A stretch of DNA of 64,000 bases from Baia soyae (GTDB lineage Bacteria > Bacillota > Bacilli > Thermoactinomycetales > Thermoactinomycetaceae): positions 1-64,000 of the forward strand of contig NZ_SLXV01000012.1 in assembly GCF_004341445.1 (NCBI RefSeq), written 5' to 3'. Of the stretch, positions 39,262-48,400 are shown in pieces. How positions within the stretch are numbered: position 1 is the stretch's first letter; every line of letters starts with the position of its first letter. The position numbers and the translations under genes are program-made. Under the pieces are notes generated by a model. The model had not been told where the DNA came from. It made no database searches and was given only the letters and a program-made list of their open reading frames with translations.

Positions 39262-39572
39262 TGATGGCGGATCAAAGTACTTCTAATACCCAACCAACTG
39301 AGTACAAATCTGAGAGTAAAATGAAGCATATCGTTTCATTTGTGGCGATGATCTTGCTTACCGTCGCAGCTTTCGTTCTTGTACTAAGAGATGTTGTACC
39401 AGTGGCTTGGGTACTACCCTTGATGCTCGGTTTTGCGGTGATTCAGGTTCTATTGCAATTGTTTACCTTTATGCATTTGGATCAAAAAGGATCTCTCTAC
39501 TATATTCTCTTTATTGCTTTTGGAGTGATGGTAGCTGTTATATCCGCAGCGGGAATCATCTTCATGCCGTAG
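39261..39572 (+). CDS. ctaF: cytochrome c oxidase subunit IV CtaF
   Basis: 103 residues from the ATG at 39261; the next codon is also ATG (39264). GGTGGG lies upstream. The frame opens further upstream inside ctaE, but that is not used in homologues. Three transmembrane helices and HIVSFVAMILLTVAAFVLV then LQLFTFMHLDQKG match the prokaryotic subunit IV family. Last gene of the ctaBCDEF group. Confidence 0.93.
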   Translation: MMADQSTSNTQPTEYKSESKMKHIVSFVAMILLTVAAFVLVLRDVVPVAWVLPLMLGFAVIQVLLQLFTFMHLDQKGSLYYILFIAFGVMVAVISAAGIIFMP

Positions 39573-39585
39573 ATAATCATGATAG

Positions 39586-39619
39586 AAGCCTTTTCCTTTT
39601 AACGAGGAAAGGGCTTTTT
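39586..39619 (+). terminator. terminator of the cta operon
   Basis: AAGCCTTTTCCT (39586-39597) pairs with AGGAAAGGGCTT (39605-39616), then TTT and more T-rich sequence. Confidence 0.88.
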
Positions 39620-39628
39620 ATTTTACTC

Positions 39629-39689
39629 TGAACTGCACCTCCAATTGTTAGACACGAAATAAAATCCAACAGTTGGAGGTGTTTTTTCT
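39629..39689 (+). mobile_element. relict left end of an IS3-family insertion sequence
   Basis: The sequence starts TGAACTGCACCTCC, continues AATTGTTAGACA, and forms a 14-base-pair hairpin (39636-39649 with 39668-39681) followed by TTTTTT and an ATG at 39690. This matches my recollection of many IS150-group left ends: a TGnACTGnnCC terminus with TTAGACA, a hairpin holding the ribosome-binding site of orfA, a T run and the orfA ATG. No transposase follows. The element has been lost except for this end. Confidence 0.5.
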
Positions 39690-39905
39690 ATGACCTTCGG
39701 AGGCGGATGGAGTAACCGGACCTACAGGAGAAATTGGAGCCACAGGTCCCACTGGAATCCAGGTCCTACTGGAGTAAATGTTGCCAACATAGTTGGTGGA
39801 GCAGTGCGAGACAACTCTTCAGGGGTAATTAATTCCAATGTGTCAGGATTAAACGCTGGTGATGCTATTGGGCCAAGAGTAAGATTTACTCAAGGACAAA
39901 CATAA
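39690..39905 (+). pseudogene. collagen-like protein fragment with two compensating frameshifts
   Basis: The frame from ATG 39690 encodes 71 residues, but the middle is out of phase. In the next frame, bases 39708-39758 read GVTGPTGEIGATGPTGIQ, a clear collagen-like GXT repeat. The ATG frame then takes over with GPTGVNVANIVGG and runs to TAA. A one-base excess near GGCGGATGG and a one-base loss at CCAGGTCC explain this. The ribosome-binding site and ATG come from the IS end. Intact relatives would be exosporium or surface collagen-like proteins. Confidence 0.6.
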
Positions 39906-39947
39906 AAAACGAGTATTGGAATTAGCTATTCCATTTACTCGTTTTTT
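39904..39947. terminator. bidirectional terminator
   Basis: AAAAAACGAGTA (39904-39915) pairs with TACTCGTTTTTT (39936-39947), with an inner TTGGA/TTCCA helix. It serves the collagen-like fragment on the right-going strand and the globin gene on the left-going strand. Confidence 0.87.
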
Positions 39948-39951
39948 GTGT

Positions 39952-40341
39952 TTACTGGGTATTTGATTCATGATTTACCATGTGGTAGGCAGACATGGCA
40001 AGCCGTGACCACATTTGTTCACGGATGGGACCATGGATGCCTACTTCGTCCAGTGTTTCGTGCATACAAGTAAGCCATGCTTCTGCTCGCTCAGGAGTAA
40101 TTTCAAAGGGCATGTGCCGTGCGCGTAGCATAGGGTGTCCTTTTTTCTCCGTATATAAGCCAGGACCACCAAAGAATTGAGTAAGAAACATGTATTGGTT
40201 TTCAATGGTTTCGGTTAGGTCCTCCGGAAAGATGGGATCGAGAAGTGGGTGTGCTTTAACCCGTGGATAGAAGACTTCTACAATCTGGCGGATGGTAGGT
40301 GCCCCTCCGATCGCTTCGTAGATGGTTGTTTGGTTACTCAT
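39952..40341 (-). CDS. truncated hemoglobin, group II (YjbI-like)
   Basis: 129 residues from the ATG at 40341, behind GGAG. The frame extends upstream, but that part lies inside hemL. 2-on-2 globin fold: TyrB10 near residue 25 (EVFYPRV), the [14 protein letters not shown] helix E segment, proximal His76 in [10 protein letters not shown] and the group II Trp in [10 protein letters not shown]. subtilis YjbI is of this type and binds O2. Its start overlaps the hemL stop by 4 bases (ATGA), so it is translationally coupled to a heme-pathway enzyme. Confidence 0.93.
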   Translation of the reverse strand: MSNQTTIYEAIGGAPTIRQIVEVFYPRVKAHPLLDPIFPEDLTETIENQYMFLTQFFGGPGLYTEKKGHPMLRARHMPFEITPERAEAWLTCMHETLDEVGIHGPIREQMWSRLAMSAYHMVNHESNTQ

Positions 40342-41639
40342 GGGTGTGTCTCCATTTTTGAAAATGCGATATCTACGGCTTGCAAGGTTTCGAGCATATC
40401 TTGATCCGTATGAGCTGTGGTTAGGAACCATGCTTCGTATTTAGAAGCAGCTAAGTAGATTCCTTGTTCTAGCATGAGACGGAAGAATTCTCCGAACTTC
40501 TCGCTATCTGAAGTTTGGGCTGTATCGTAATCGAATACCTCTTGATCCGTAAAGTAGACGGTAAGTGCTCCGCCAAATCGATTTAGCGTGATTTGTACTC
40601 CATGTTTACTAGCAGAAGAACGAATTCCTTCTTCTAGCCGAGCTCCCATTTCATCTAGTTTCTCATAGGTGCCTTCTTTGCTTAATTCACGAATACAAGC
40701 AATTCCTGCGGAGATAGAGAGTGGGTTGCCTGCCATCGTTCCCGCCTGGTACATTGGACCCATAGGAGCGACTTTATCCATGATTTCTCTACGGCCACCG
40801 TAAGCTCCGATTGGGAGTCCGCCTCCAATGATTTTCCCGAGTGCGGTTAGATCAGGCTCAACTCCATATAAATTCTGGATTCCTCCGTATTGGAAGCGGA
40901 ATGCGGTGATGACTTCATCATAGATAACTAAACCGCCGGCCTGATGGACAAGCTCATTTACCTGTTCTAAGAACTGAGGAGCGGGAGGTACAATCCCAAA
41001 GTTTCCAACAAGAGGTTCCACTAACACACCTGCAATCTGATCGCCCCATTTAGCAAGAGCCTCTTGCAGAGCGGGGATATCGTTGTAAGGAACCGTAATT
41101 ACTTCTTGCGCGATACTAGTTGGAATTCCGGCGCTATCTGGGATTCCGAGTGTAGACGGTCCAGAGCCAGCGGCAACGAGGACCAGATCAGAATGCCCGT
41201 GATAACATCCTGCAAATTTTAGGATTTTATTACGCCCAGTATAAGCTCGTGCTAGGCGAATAGTGGTCATCACTGCTTCTGTGCCGCTATTTACAAAGCG
41301 AATTTGTTCCATGGAAGGAATCGCATCCCGAAGCATCGTAGCAAATTCAACTTCTTTCGAAGTGGGTGCGCCATATAAAATCCCATCAACTGCTGTTTCT
41401 TGAATCGCTTGTGTGACGGCTGGGTGGGCATGTCCTAAGATAACAGGGCCAAAAGCCGCTAGATAATCAATATATCGATTGCCATCTTCATCATAAAAAT
41501 AAGCACCTTCTGCTCGCTTCATGAAGACCGGAGCACCGCCGCCAACCGCTTTAAATGAGCGAGAGGGGCTATTCACTCCTCCTACGATCACATCGAGTGC
41601 CTGTTCATATAGTGTAGTAGACTTTATTCTTTGATTCAT
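40338..41639 (-). CDS. hemL: glutamate-1-semialdehyde 2,1-aminomutase (HemL/GsaB)
   Basis: 433 residues, PLP-dependent class III aminotransferase that makes 5-aminolevulinate for heme. Seen: [18 protein letters not shown] near residue 16, [19 protein letters not shown] near 120, [15 protein letters not shown] near 150, DEVITAFRF near 250 and the catalytic Lys in [16 protein letters not shown] near 270. AAGGTGAGA precedes the ATG. It lies apart from any hemAXCDB cluster, which suggests it may be the second paralogue (GsaB) as in Bacillus. Confidence 0.94.
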   Translation of the reverse strand: MNQRIKSTTLYEQALDVIVGGVNSPSRSFKAVGGGAPVFMKRAEGAYFYDEDGNRYIDYLAAFGPVILGHAHPAVTQAIQETAVDGILYGAPTSKEVEFATMLRDAIPSMEQIRFVNSGTEAVMTTIRLARAYTGRNKILKFAGCYHGHSDLVLVAAGSGPSTLGIPDSAGIPTSIAQEVITVPYNDIPALQEALAKWGDQIAGVLVEPLVGNFGIVPPAPQFLEQVNELVHQAGGLVIYDEVITAFRFQYGGIQNLYGVEPDLTALGKIIGGGLPIGAYGGRREIMDKVAPMGPMYQAGTMAGNPLSISAGIACIRELSKEGTYEKLDEMGARLEEGIRSSASKHGVQITLNRFGGALTVYFTDQEVFDYDTAQTSDSEKFGEFFRLMLEQGIYLAASKYEAWFLTTAHTDQDMLETLQAVDIAFSKMETHP

Positions 41640-41764
41640 ACGTATCTCACCTTCTCTTTCTCCTTGTCATTGTAACGAGAAACAGGTGAAAACGGAAGCC
41701 ACAGGCTGTGTTATAATTTCAATTGAAAATGAAATGTGTTTGACGATAGAAGGAGAGGTCAAAG

Positions 41765-42514
41765 ATGCTTCGTAAGTGGATCACCAGTGCTGGATTTGGC
41801 TCTGCTAGTGTGGATACCATTTTAGCAGATAACCGCTTTTTCCCTGGGGATGTATTAAAGGGAGAAGTGGTCATTCGAGGTGGAAGTACAGATCAAGATA
41901 TCTCGAAAATTGAACTAGCTTTAGTTGTCCAATATAACAAAGGCGGAAAAAAAGTATCGCATATATTTAAAAAGTTTCCACTTTCCGATGCTGTGATGAT
42001 TGAAGCAGAACAGACGAAACGAGTTCCATTCCAATTTCGAATTCCCGCGGAGATTCCGATGTCGGAGGGACGTTTCCCCATTTTCTTAAAAACCATGTTA
42101 GATATTAAACTAGGCGTAGCCCCAACGGATTCGGATCGCATTCATATCTTTCCTTCTCCGATCATTCAAAAAATCCTACGAGAAATTGAAGAGGCTGGAT
42201 TCTTACTTTATAAGATTAGCAATGAATACGATTCAGAAGTGAAGCCACATCCATTTTATCAAATGTTTCAATTTAAACCGATTGGCTCCTTTCATGGATA
42301 TGTGGATGATTTCTTGGTCATCTTTACCTACGACGAGATTGGGTTACATATGGAAATCGAGATGATTCGCACGGCCAAAGTGCTAACCAGTCAATTATAT
42401 TGGGAGCATAGTAATCCGGAGTCCACTCTACAAATGAATGGACAAGCCGTACAAGAAGATCCACTACATAAAATTCGCAAGATGTTACGTAGTAGAACAA
42501 GAAGGGAGAAATAG
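41765..42514 (+). CDS. sporulation-control protein Spo0M, copy 1
   Basis: 249 residues of the Spo0M (arrestin-like) family: VDTILADNRFFPGDVLKGEV at the N-terminus, then FPLSDAVMIEAEQTKRVPFQ. In Bacillus, Spo0M affects early sporulation and cell-cycle control as a cytosolic beta-sandwich protein. GAAGGAGAGG precedes the ATG. A TATAAT lies at 41712-41717. The stop is 5 bases before the second copy, so the two form an operon. Confidence 0.92.
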   Translation: MLRKWITSAGFGSASVDTILADNRFFPGDVLKGEVVIRGGSTDQDISKIELALVVQYNKGGKKVSHIFKKFPLSDAVMIEAEQTKRVPFQFRIPAEIPMSEGRFPIFLKTMLDIKLGVAPTDSDRIHIFPSPIIQKILREIEEAGFLLYKISNEYDSEVKPHPFYQMFQFKPIGSFHGYVDDFLVIFTYDEIGLHMEIEMIRTAKVLTSQLYWEHSNPESTLQMNGQAVQEDPLHKIRKMLRSRTRREK

Positions 42515-42519
42515 TTATT

Positions 42520-43275
42520 ATGTCGATCTTTGGGAAAACATTAGCTAGCATGGGAATCGGGGCTACTAAGGTAGATACACGCCTTGAGAAATCAAGCTAT
42601 CGTCAAGGAGACTTCATCAACGGAGCCGTTTACGTGCAAGGGGGACAAGTAGAACAGAGGGTAGATGATATCTATCTGTATTTAGTTGTCCAGTATCATC
42701 ATGAGGGTAATAGTGCCGAATATGTGCTCGATGAGTTCCGGATCACGGAGCCATTTGTGATTGGTCCGAGTGTGTCCAAAGAGATTCCGTTCGAGTTTCA
42801 GCTCCCCTATGATGTACCTGTGACGACAAGCGGCTGCCCCGTTTATCTGAAAACAGGTCTTGATATCCGGATGGCAAAAGATCCCGGAGACGTGGATGGG
42901 ATTGAGATCACTCCTCATCCGCTCGTGCATCAAATGATTCAGTTAATCGAGGAGATTGGATTTGAATTAAGAGGGGTCACAGCCGACTTTGAGCATTACT
43001 ACACACAACAACCGTTTGTACAGGAATATCGCCTAGCTCCGTTGTTGCGCTTTCAAGATGTAGTGGATCAGGTTGTGGTTGTCTTTACCCCGCATGATCA
43101 CGAAGTAGATATCATTTTAAAAGTGGACCGTAAAGCTGTGGATTTGATGACTTCGATGGAAGAGGCATTGGATTTGGATCAGAGGATGACTCGCTTTGTT
43201 GTGACTCAGGCTGAGTATGAGTCGGGGCAGTTGGCGAGGAAAGTGGAGAGTCTGATTGTGAAGCAGGTTTACTAG
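42520..43275 (+). CDS. sporulation-control protein Spo0M, copy 2
   Basis: 251 residues, paralogous to the preceding gene. The same layout is seen: VDTRLEKSSYRQGDFINGAV, a beta-rich centre with FRITEPFVIGPSVSKEIPFE, LKTGLDIRMAKDPGDVDGI near 110 and a C-terminal half with FTPHDHEVDIILKVDRK. The copies have diverged widely, so the duplication is old. The C-terminal acidic helix EEALDLDQRMTR differs from copy 1. Confidence 0.92.
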   Translation: MSIFGKTLASMGIGATKVDTRLEKSSYRQGDFINGAVYVQGGQVEQRVDDIYLYLVVQYHHEGNSAEYVLDEFRITEPFVIGPSVSKEIPFEFQLPYDVPVTTSGCPVYLKTGLDIRMAKDPGDVDGIEITPHPLVHQMIQLIEEIGFELRGVTADFEHYYTQQPFVQEYRLAPLLRFQDVVDQVVVVFTPHDHEVDIILKVDRKAVDLMTSMEEALDLDQRMTRFVVTQAEYESGQLARKVESLIVKQVY

Positions 43276-43377
43276 GGTTTGGTAGAGTGAATGATTTATA
43301 ATGGCACATTGGGAGATAAAGTATGGACAGATTATTTTTACCTTCATATCCATAAGTAAGTATTGATAGATGTTGTT

Positions 43378-43421
43378 ACAGAAAAAAGCTGCATCCTGAC
43401 GTGGATGTAGCTTTTTTCTGT
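43378..43421. terminator. bidirectional terminator between spo0M and the CWB2 gene
   Basis: A 19-base-pair stem (43378-43396 with 43403-43421) has one wobble pair and a 6-base loop, with A6 and T6 runs in the arms. It serves convergent transcripts. Confidence 0.9.
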
Positions 43422-43464
43422 AAGGCCATATGTGATTGTGTAAGAAGTGGCTATAGAGCAATCC

Positions 43465-45246
43465 CTATTGTAAATACTTCAATAATCGATCTACTAGAGC
43501 CTCTGTAACCACTACATTGCCGCCTTGGATAAACAACTGATCGACCTTATTATCATTGCTCCGTTGTCCATCTAAGTATTGCGCTACACTGGTTGAAAAG
43601 GAGTCTCTTGGAGTGAGAAGTAAGGTGCCTTTATGTTTGGCCGCAAGTGGTGCCCCTAGGACTGCATCGATATGAATGGTGCCAAGTGGCTGAGCAGGGT
43701 CATTCTCCCCATTTGCTAGGACGATCGTTCTAGCATCGGTTTGGAACTTTTTCGCTAACTCAACTCCAGACTCATAACGTGTGAGGGTTTTCCCATCTCC
43801 AATTCTCTCTACCGTATTGCCAGGAGCGAGATCGCGTAGTTCTTTTTCTGTGTTTGTAACAACAATCGTAGGGTCATCTACAATCACAAACTTCTTATAC
43901 TGTGGATATTTTTTGAGGAAGTCTTTCACATCGTCGTGGAGCCCTGTGTCTTTTGCATAGAGAAGAGGTATCCCTTTTTGAATCGATATATTCATTGCTT
44001 GTGTACCTACAGGACCGAAATTGCTACTGGTGATAAGAGCAGTATCTGGTTTTGTACCTAATTCATTCATTTTGTTAGTGAAATACTCAGCAATTTTCGC
44101 ATTGGTTTGGGCTGGATAAGCTCCAGCTATGCGAACAGGCTTAATTCCTAAATCTTGGATTGTTTTTTCCACATTGCTAGACATTCTTTCCGTATTCCCT
44201 AGAATGTAGGCTGTATCGGGTTTTAATCGAATGATCTCTTGCTTGACTCGATCGGGGAGTGAATTATTTTTTCCAGTAGGAGTTAGCAAGATAGGAGCAT
44301 TGTCGAAGTGGGATAGGACTGCTCCGCCTTTTATATCGTAATAGTCATCTTGTCCGGTAATAATGACTGACTTGACTCCATCTGGATGTAGTGCTTGGCT
44401 GGTTTTAATTGCTGTGTCATATTGATCAGAACCATTGGTTCTGAGTAAGCTTGGTCGAACGATTTCGACTACACGAGTGATCGAATTCCCGCTTTGGCTC
44501 GATGCTTGGAATTCATATTTGCTATAAGCAGGTGTATTTTTTTGGATGCTATAGCTTTCTTGAAAGGGACTGCTAACCGGAAGGTTACGGGTAGTCCCGC
44601 TTTTACCTTGTTCTTTCAGGGTTAAAGAAGTGGTATTCGTTGATGTGCCTTCAAACGAAAACCGAACATCTTGCAAAGCAAGTCGATAAGATTCACGAAT
44701 CGGATTCTCGAGTGCTGGTTTGGTTAGTTTGATCTCGGGAAGGTTTGTATCCGGCTTTTCGCTAAAGGATAATTGGGAGAGTGTAATCGAGTAGAGCATC
44801 TCGCCCTTTTCCACCACTAATGCATACTTTCCTGCAGGTAGTGTATTACCTGTTTGGTAAGTTTTTGTACTGTTGTCCAAAGAAGCAATAAAAGCATTCG
44901 GTGCTTTCCGTTCTCCAGAAGAGGTTAGGTTAATCGTACCTTCACTCGTTGTTTCAAACGCGTAGTAATGGATTTCTCCTGTATGTAGGTACCCATTGTA
45001 CGAACCCGGATCGGTGTAAGGTTTTTGAGTCGTAACAGTCGGATCTGTAGAACGTTTCTTTCTTGCACTTTGCTTTTTATCTAAGTTCTTAAGCCCGTCC
45101 TTCCAGTTAGAGACAATGGGTTGTGGTAAAGAAGGCGTATAGGATTCTTTATCTGTTGGGCGAACGAGAGAAAGTTTTCCTTCCGCAAGTGCTCCTACTG
45201 GCAAGCAAAACGCCACGAATAGGGTAACGAGTAAAATGATGCGCAA
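43465..45246 (-). CDS. secreted cell-wall-binding protein with CWB2 repeats
   Basis: 593 residues. A signal peptide (IILLVTLFVAFCLPVGALAEG) is followed by a beta-rich region with a PPC-like part (about 75-160) and an Ig-like part (about 175-270). CWB2 repeats fill residues 270-593: NGSDQYDTAIKTSQALHPDG, AYILGNTERMSSNVEKTI, RIGDGKTLTRYESGVELAKK and QLFIQGGNVVVTEALVDRLL. CWB2 modules attach proteins to the wall non-covalently. The start is odd: TTG at 45246 touches its only nearby purine run. It faces the RHS toxin gene, with 176 bases between. Confidence 0.88.
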   Translation of the reverse strand: MRIILLVTLFVAFCLPVGALAEGKLSLVRPTDKESYTPSLPQPIVSNWKDGLKNLDKKQSARKKRSTDPTVTTQKPYTDPGSYNGYLHTGEIHYYAFETTSEGTINLTSSGERKAPNAFIASLDNSTKTYQTGNTLPAGKYALVVEKGEMLYSITLSQLSFSEKPDTNLPEIKLTKPALENPIRESYRLALQDVRFSFEGTSTNTTSLTLKEQGKSGTTRNLPVSSPFQESYSIQKNTPAYSKYEFQASSQSGNSITRVVEIVRPSLLRTNGSDQYDTAIKTSQALHPDGVKSVIITGQDDYYDIKGGAVLSHFDNAPILLTPTGKNNSLPDRVKQEIIRLKPDTAYILGNTERMSSNVEKTIQDLGIKPVRIAGAYPAQTNAKIAEYFTNKMNELGTKPDTALITSSNFGPVGTQAMNISIQKGIPLLYAKDTGLHDDVKDFLKKYPQYKKFVIVDDPTIVVTNTEKELRDLAPGNTVERIGDGKTLTRYESGVELAKKFQTDARTIVLANGENDPAQPLGTIHIDAVLGAPLAAKHKGTLLLTPRDSFSTSVAQYLDGQRSNDNKVDQLFIQGGNVVVTEALVDRLLKYLQ

Positions 45247-45422
45247 CCCTTTTGAAAAGCGAACAAATATTTTTCCATCTCCTCTATATCTTATAATTCC
45301 TTTTTTAATTTACATGATTATATCTCGATTCACAATGAAAAATATAAAAAATAATTTAAAAACGGATAATAATCATATATAATTTGGAATGGATTTCATG
45401 ACGGAGGGAGAAAAAGCAACAC

Positions 45423-48400
45423 ATGAGTAAGAAAGTTCGAATAATAGTAAGCATGATTGTCACTATTTTCTTATGGACGAGCATGCAACCCCTACCTGCC
45501 TATGCGGTAGATTTCATCAACAATGAGTATTACCAATGGCAAATCAAACAGCCATACGCAATGGACAAAGATTCCAATGCACTTCTATCGTTTTATAAAG
45601 AGACGGCAGCAGAAAAAAAGGCGGCATCCAAAACACCAGCCGCCCCTGCTAAAGCGTCTATCGTTAAAGATCAAATTATCGACTGGGGGGAACCGGTCAT
45701 CACCTTAAACGAACCCACTAAGGTTCACGGTGATGGAGCTGAACTCAGTTGGAGTAAGTACACCGGATCTGGTTTCGTAGAGTATCAGGTCCACCGGAGT
45801 AACCAGCCTAAATTTACTCCGAGCGAAAGCACCCTCATCGCTCCTATCGACGGAGTGAATCAGACACAATACCGAGATACGACTGCCCAGCCAACTCCGG
45901 CGATTAATCCTGCTGAGATGGGACGTACGTATTACTACATGGTCACCGTAAAAACCACCGAAAGCAAAGTGTTCCCTTCTAAGGAAAAGCAAGTGCAATT
46001 ACCCAAGGCTGGGCTGACCCTACAAGTGATTCAGCAAGCAGAGGATACGACTCTCTCCAGCGCAAAACCAACTACGAATTTAGATAAAATAGATGGAAAA
46101 CCGTTTCTTTCGGTAGGGAATATGGGTACCTACGGAATTACACGTAGCGTAATCAAGTTTGACTTATCTTCCCTCCCTACCGGAGTAAAAGTATCCAGTT
46201 CCTATCTCGCACTCATGAATTCCGAGTATGAGGAATCGGATGATAAAACACCTACGAAATACGATATCTATTCACTCGCCAAAGGATTTACCGAAGAGGC
46301 TACCTGGAATGCCCCATGGAGTCAGCCGGGTGGAGACTACGAAATCGGATCACTTAATGCCATTAGTACAAGCTATACAGCCGAGTGGCATCTGTGGAAG
46401 ACCACTCCTGCCGTTCAAGCGTGGCTAAACGGTACCAAAACGAACAATGGATTTTTACTGAAGTTTCAGGGTGAAGAAGGAAGTGTGAAAGAGCGGACAG
46501 CCTTCCATAGTAGCGAATCACCCGATACATCTGTACGTCCGAAATTAATGGTAATCTACACCACGAAGACTGCTGCGAATAACTACTATGCTCCAAGTAC
46601 TCCTTCTTACATGACCACTGGAGCCGAGTATGTCGTAGACGTCACCTTAACCAATACAACCGAAGAGAAATGGAGTGGTTCTACCGATAAACTTTCCTAT
46701 CACTGGATCGGACCCGATGGGAAAGAAGTGACGAATGCTCGACTCGATAGCCCGCTTCGTCCCGTAGATGAAAAAGGCATCGAAGCCCCAACCCCGATTG
46801 ATGTCAATCCCGGACAGACAATTAAAGTTCGAGCAAAGGTAAAAGCGCCTACCCTCACAGGGAACCAGAGTCGTGAATCCTATAGCTTGCGCTGGGACCT
46901 CTCGAAAAATGGAAAATGGCTCTCACAAGATGCCAATCCAGTAGCGGTACTGGAGCAAAAAGTAGCGATAGAGAAAAAAGGAGAAGACAAAGGGTTTGGC
47001 CATAATGCGGCTCAGATCACCGACTTTGCCAGCCCAGACAGTAAGGTTGGGATGAACGTTTACCAAGGAAACGTCACCTTTTTTTACAAGCCCTACTCGA
47101 ATCCTTCGAGAGGATTTGAAACCTATGCGCAGCTGAACTATAACAGCCTAAGCACCACAGATGCAGGCCTCGGAAAAGGATGGTCACTCGGGACCGGATC
47201 CGTTGTTAGTATCGGTGCCCCTGCCACAAATGGTGCGATGGTCAACAGTAAAGATGAGATTATCTCGGGCGCCGTCGCAGTCGTGGATGAAGAGGGCGAA
47301 ACCCACGAATTTACTTGGAATAAGAACAAGAATAAATTTGATCCACCTGCAGGACTTAACCTATCTGTAGAATACTTAGGTAGTAAAGATAAACGGAAAA
47401 AATGGGTCTTCACAGAGCAAGACCGAGTCCAATACTTTCTAGATGACCGAGGCTATACCAGTGAAATCGTAGATAAAAACGGCAACAAGCTTATCTACGA
47501 ATACGAAGAAAGAAAGATCGATAACAAACCGAAACAACTTCTACGCCGAATCAAAGACTCGATGAATCGGGAAACCTTGCAAATTACGTATAATGACCGA
47601 AATAAAATTGATTATATAGACGATATTGCGGGTAGACGATTGCAGTTTGTCTATGATGACCAAGACCGATTAGTCAAGCTGATGGACGGAATTGAGGTAG
47701 GAAAAGTCACAAATGTAACGGACTTAAAAACCTATCGATTTGAATACCACCCGACACTCAAGTCACATATCGTCAAAGTGACCGACTCCCGGGGAAATGC
47801 AACCACGTTTGATTATCATACAAGCGGAGACCTAGCGAACAAAGTCTCCAAGATGACCAACCGAGCAAAAGAACACATTTTCATCGACTACAACGCAAAT
47901 CAGCGGATTGTAACCGATGCGAATAAAGATCGTCATACCGAATACTCCTTTGACGGAAAAGGTCGTCAAACCCAAGTAAGTGTAAACACCAAATCAAAAA
48001 CACGTACCACCAAATACGAATACGACGATGATGACAACATGATTCGTCTCGAAGAGCCAAACGGGGCTGTTACGACTTGGAAGTACAATGAACATGGGCA
48101 ACCCCTCATGAAGACTGACCAGGAAAATAACGCCTTGTCCGACGCTTCTGCACGAAAATCCACCCGTTATGAATATCAGACTGGGATGGATGGAAGAGTT
48201 TCAGAGCTCGTCAAAGAAACTTCTCCCGAAGGCAGAGAAGTTCGTTATACCTATGATGCCAACGGAAATATGCTCACCAAGCAAAATTCGATGAGCCTCG
48301 GAACGACCTATACCTATTGGCCTGGCGGACTTCTAAAGAGCGCCTCCGATGTGAACGGGCACGCCACCCTATCAGATGAATATGATGCAAATGGATTGGC

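Noticed and set aside
39636-39690. The hairpin with T run before the collagen-like fragment considered as an ordinary terminator or translational switch
   Set aside because: Its terminus, TTAGACA segment and placement of the ribosome-binding site in the right arm fit an IS3-type end better. A terminator effect may still exist as part of that design.
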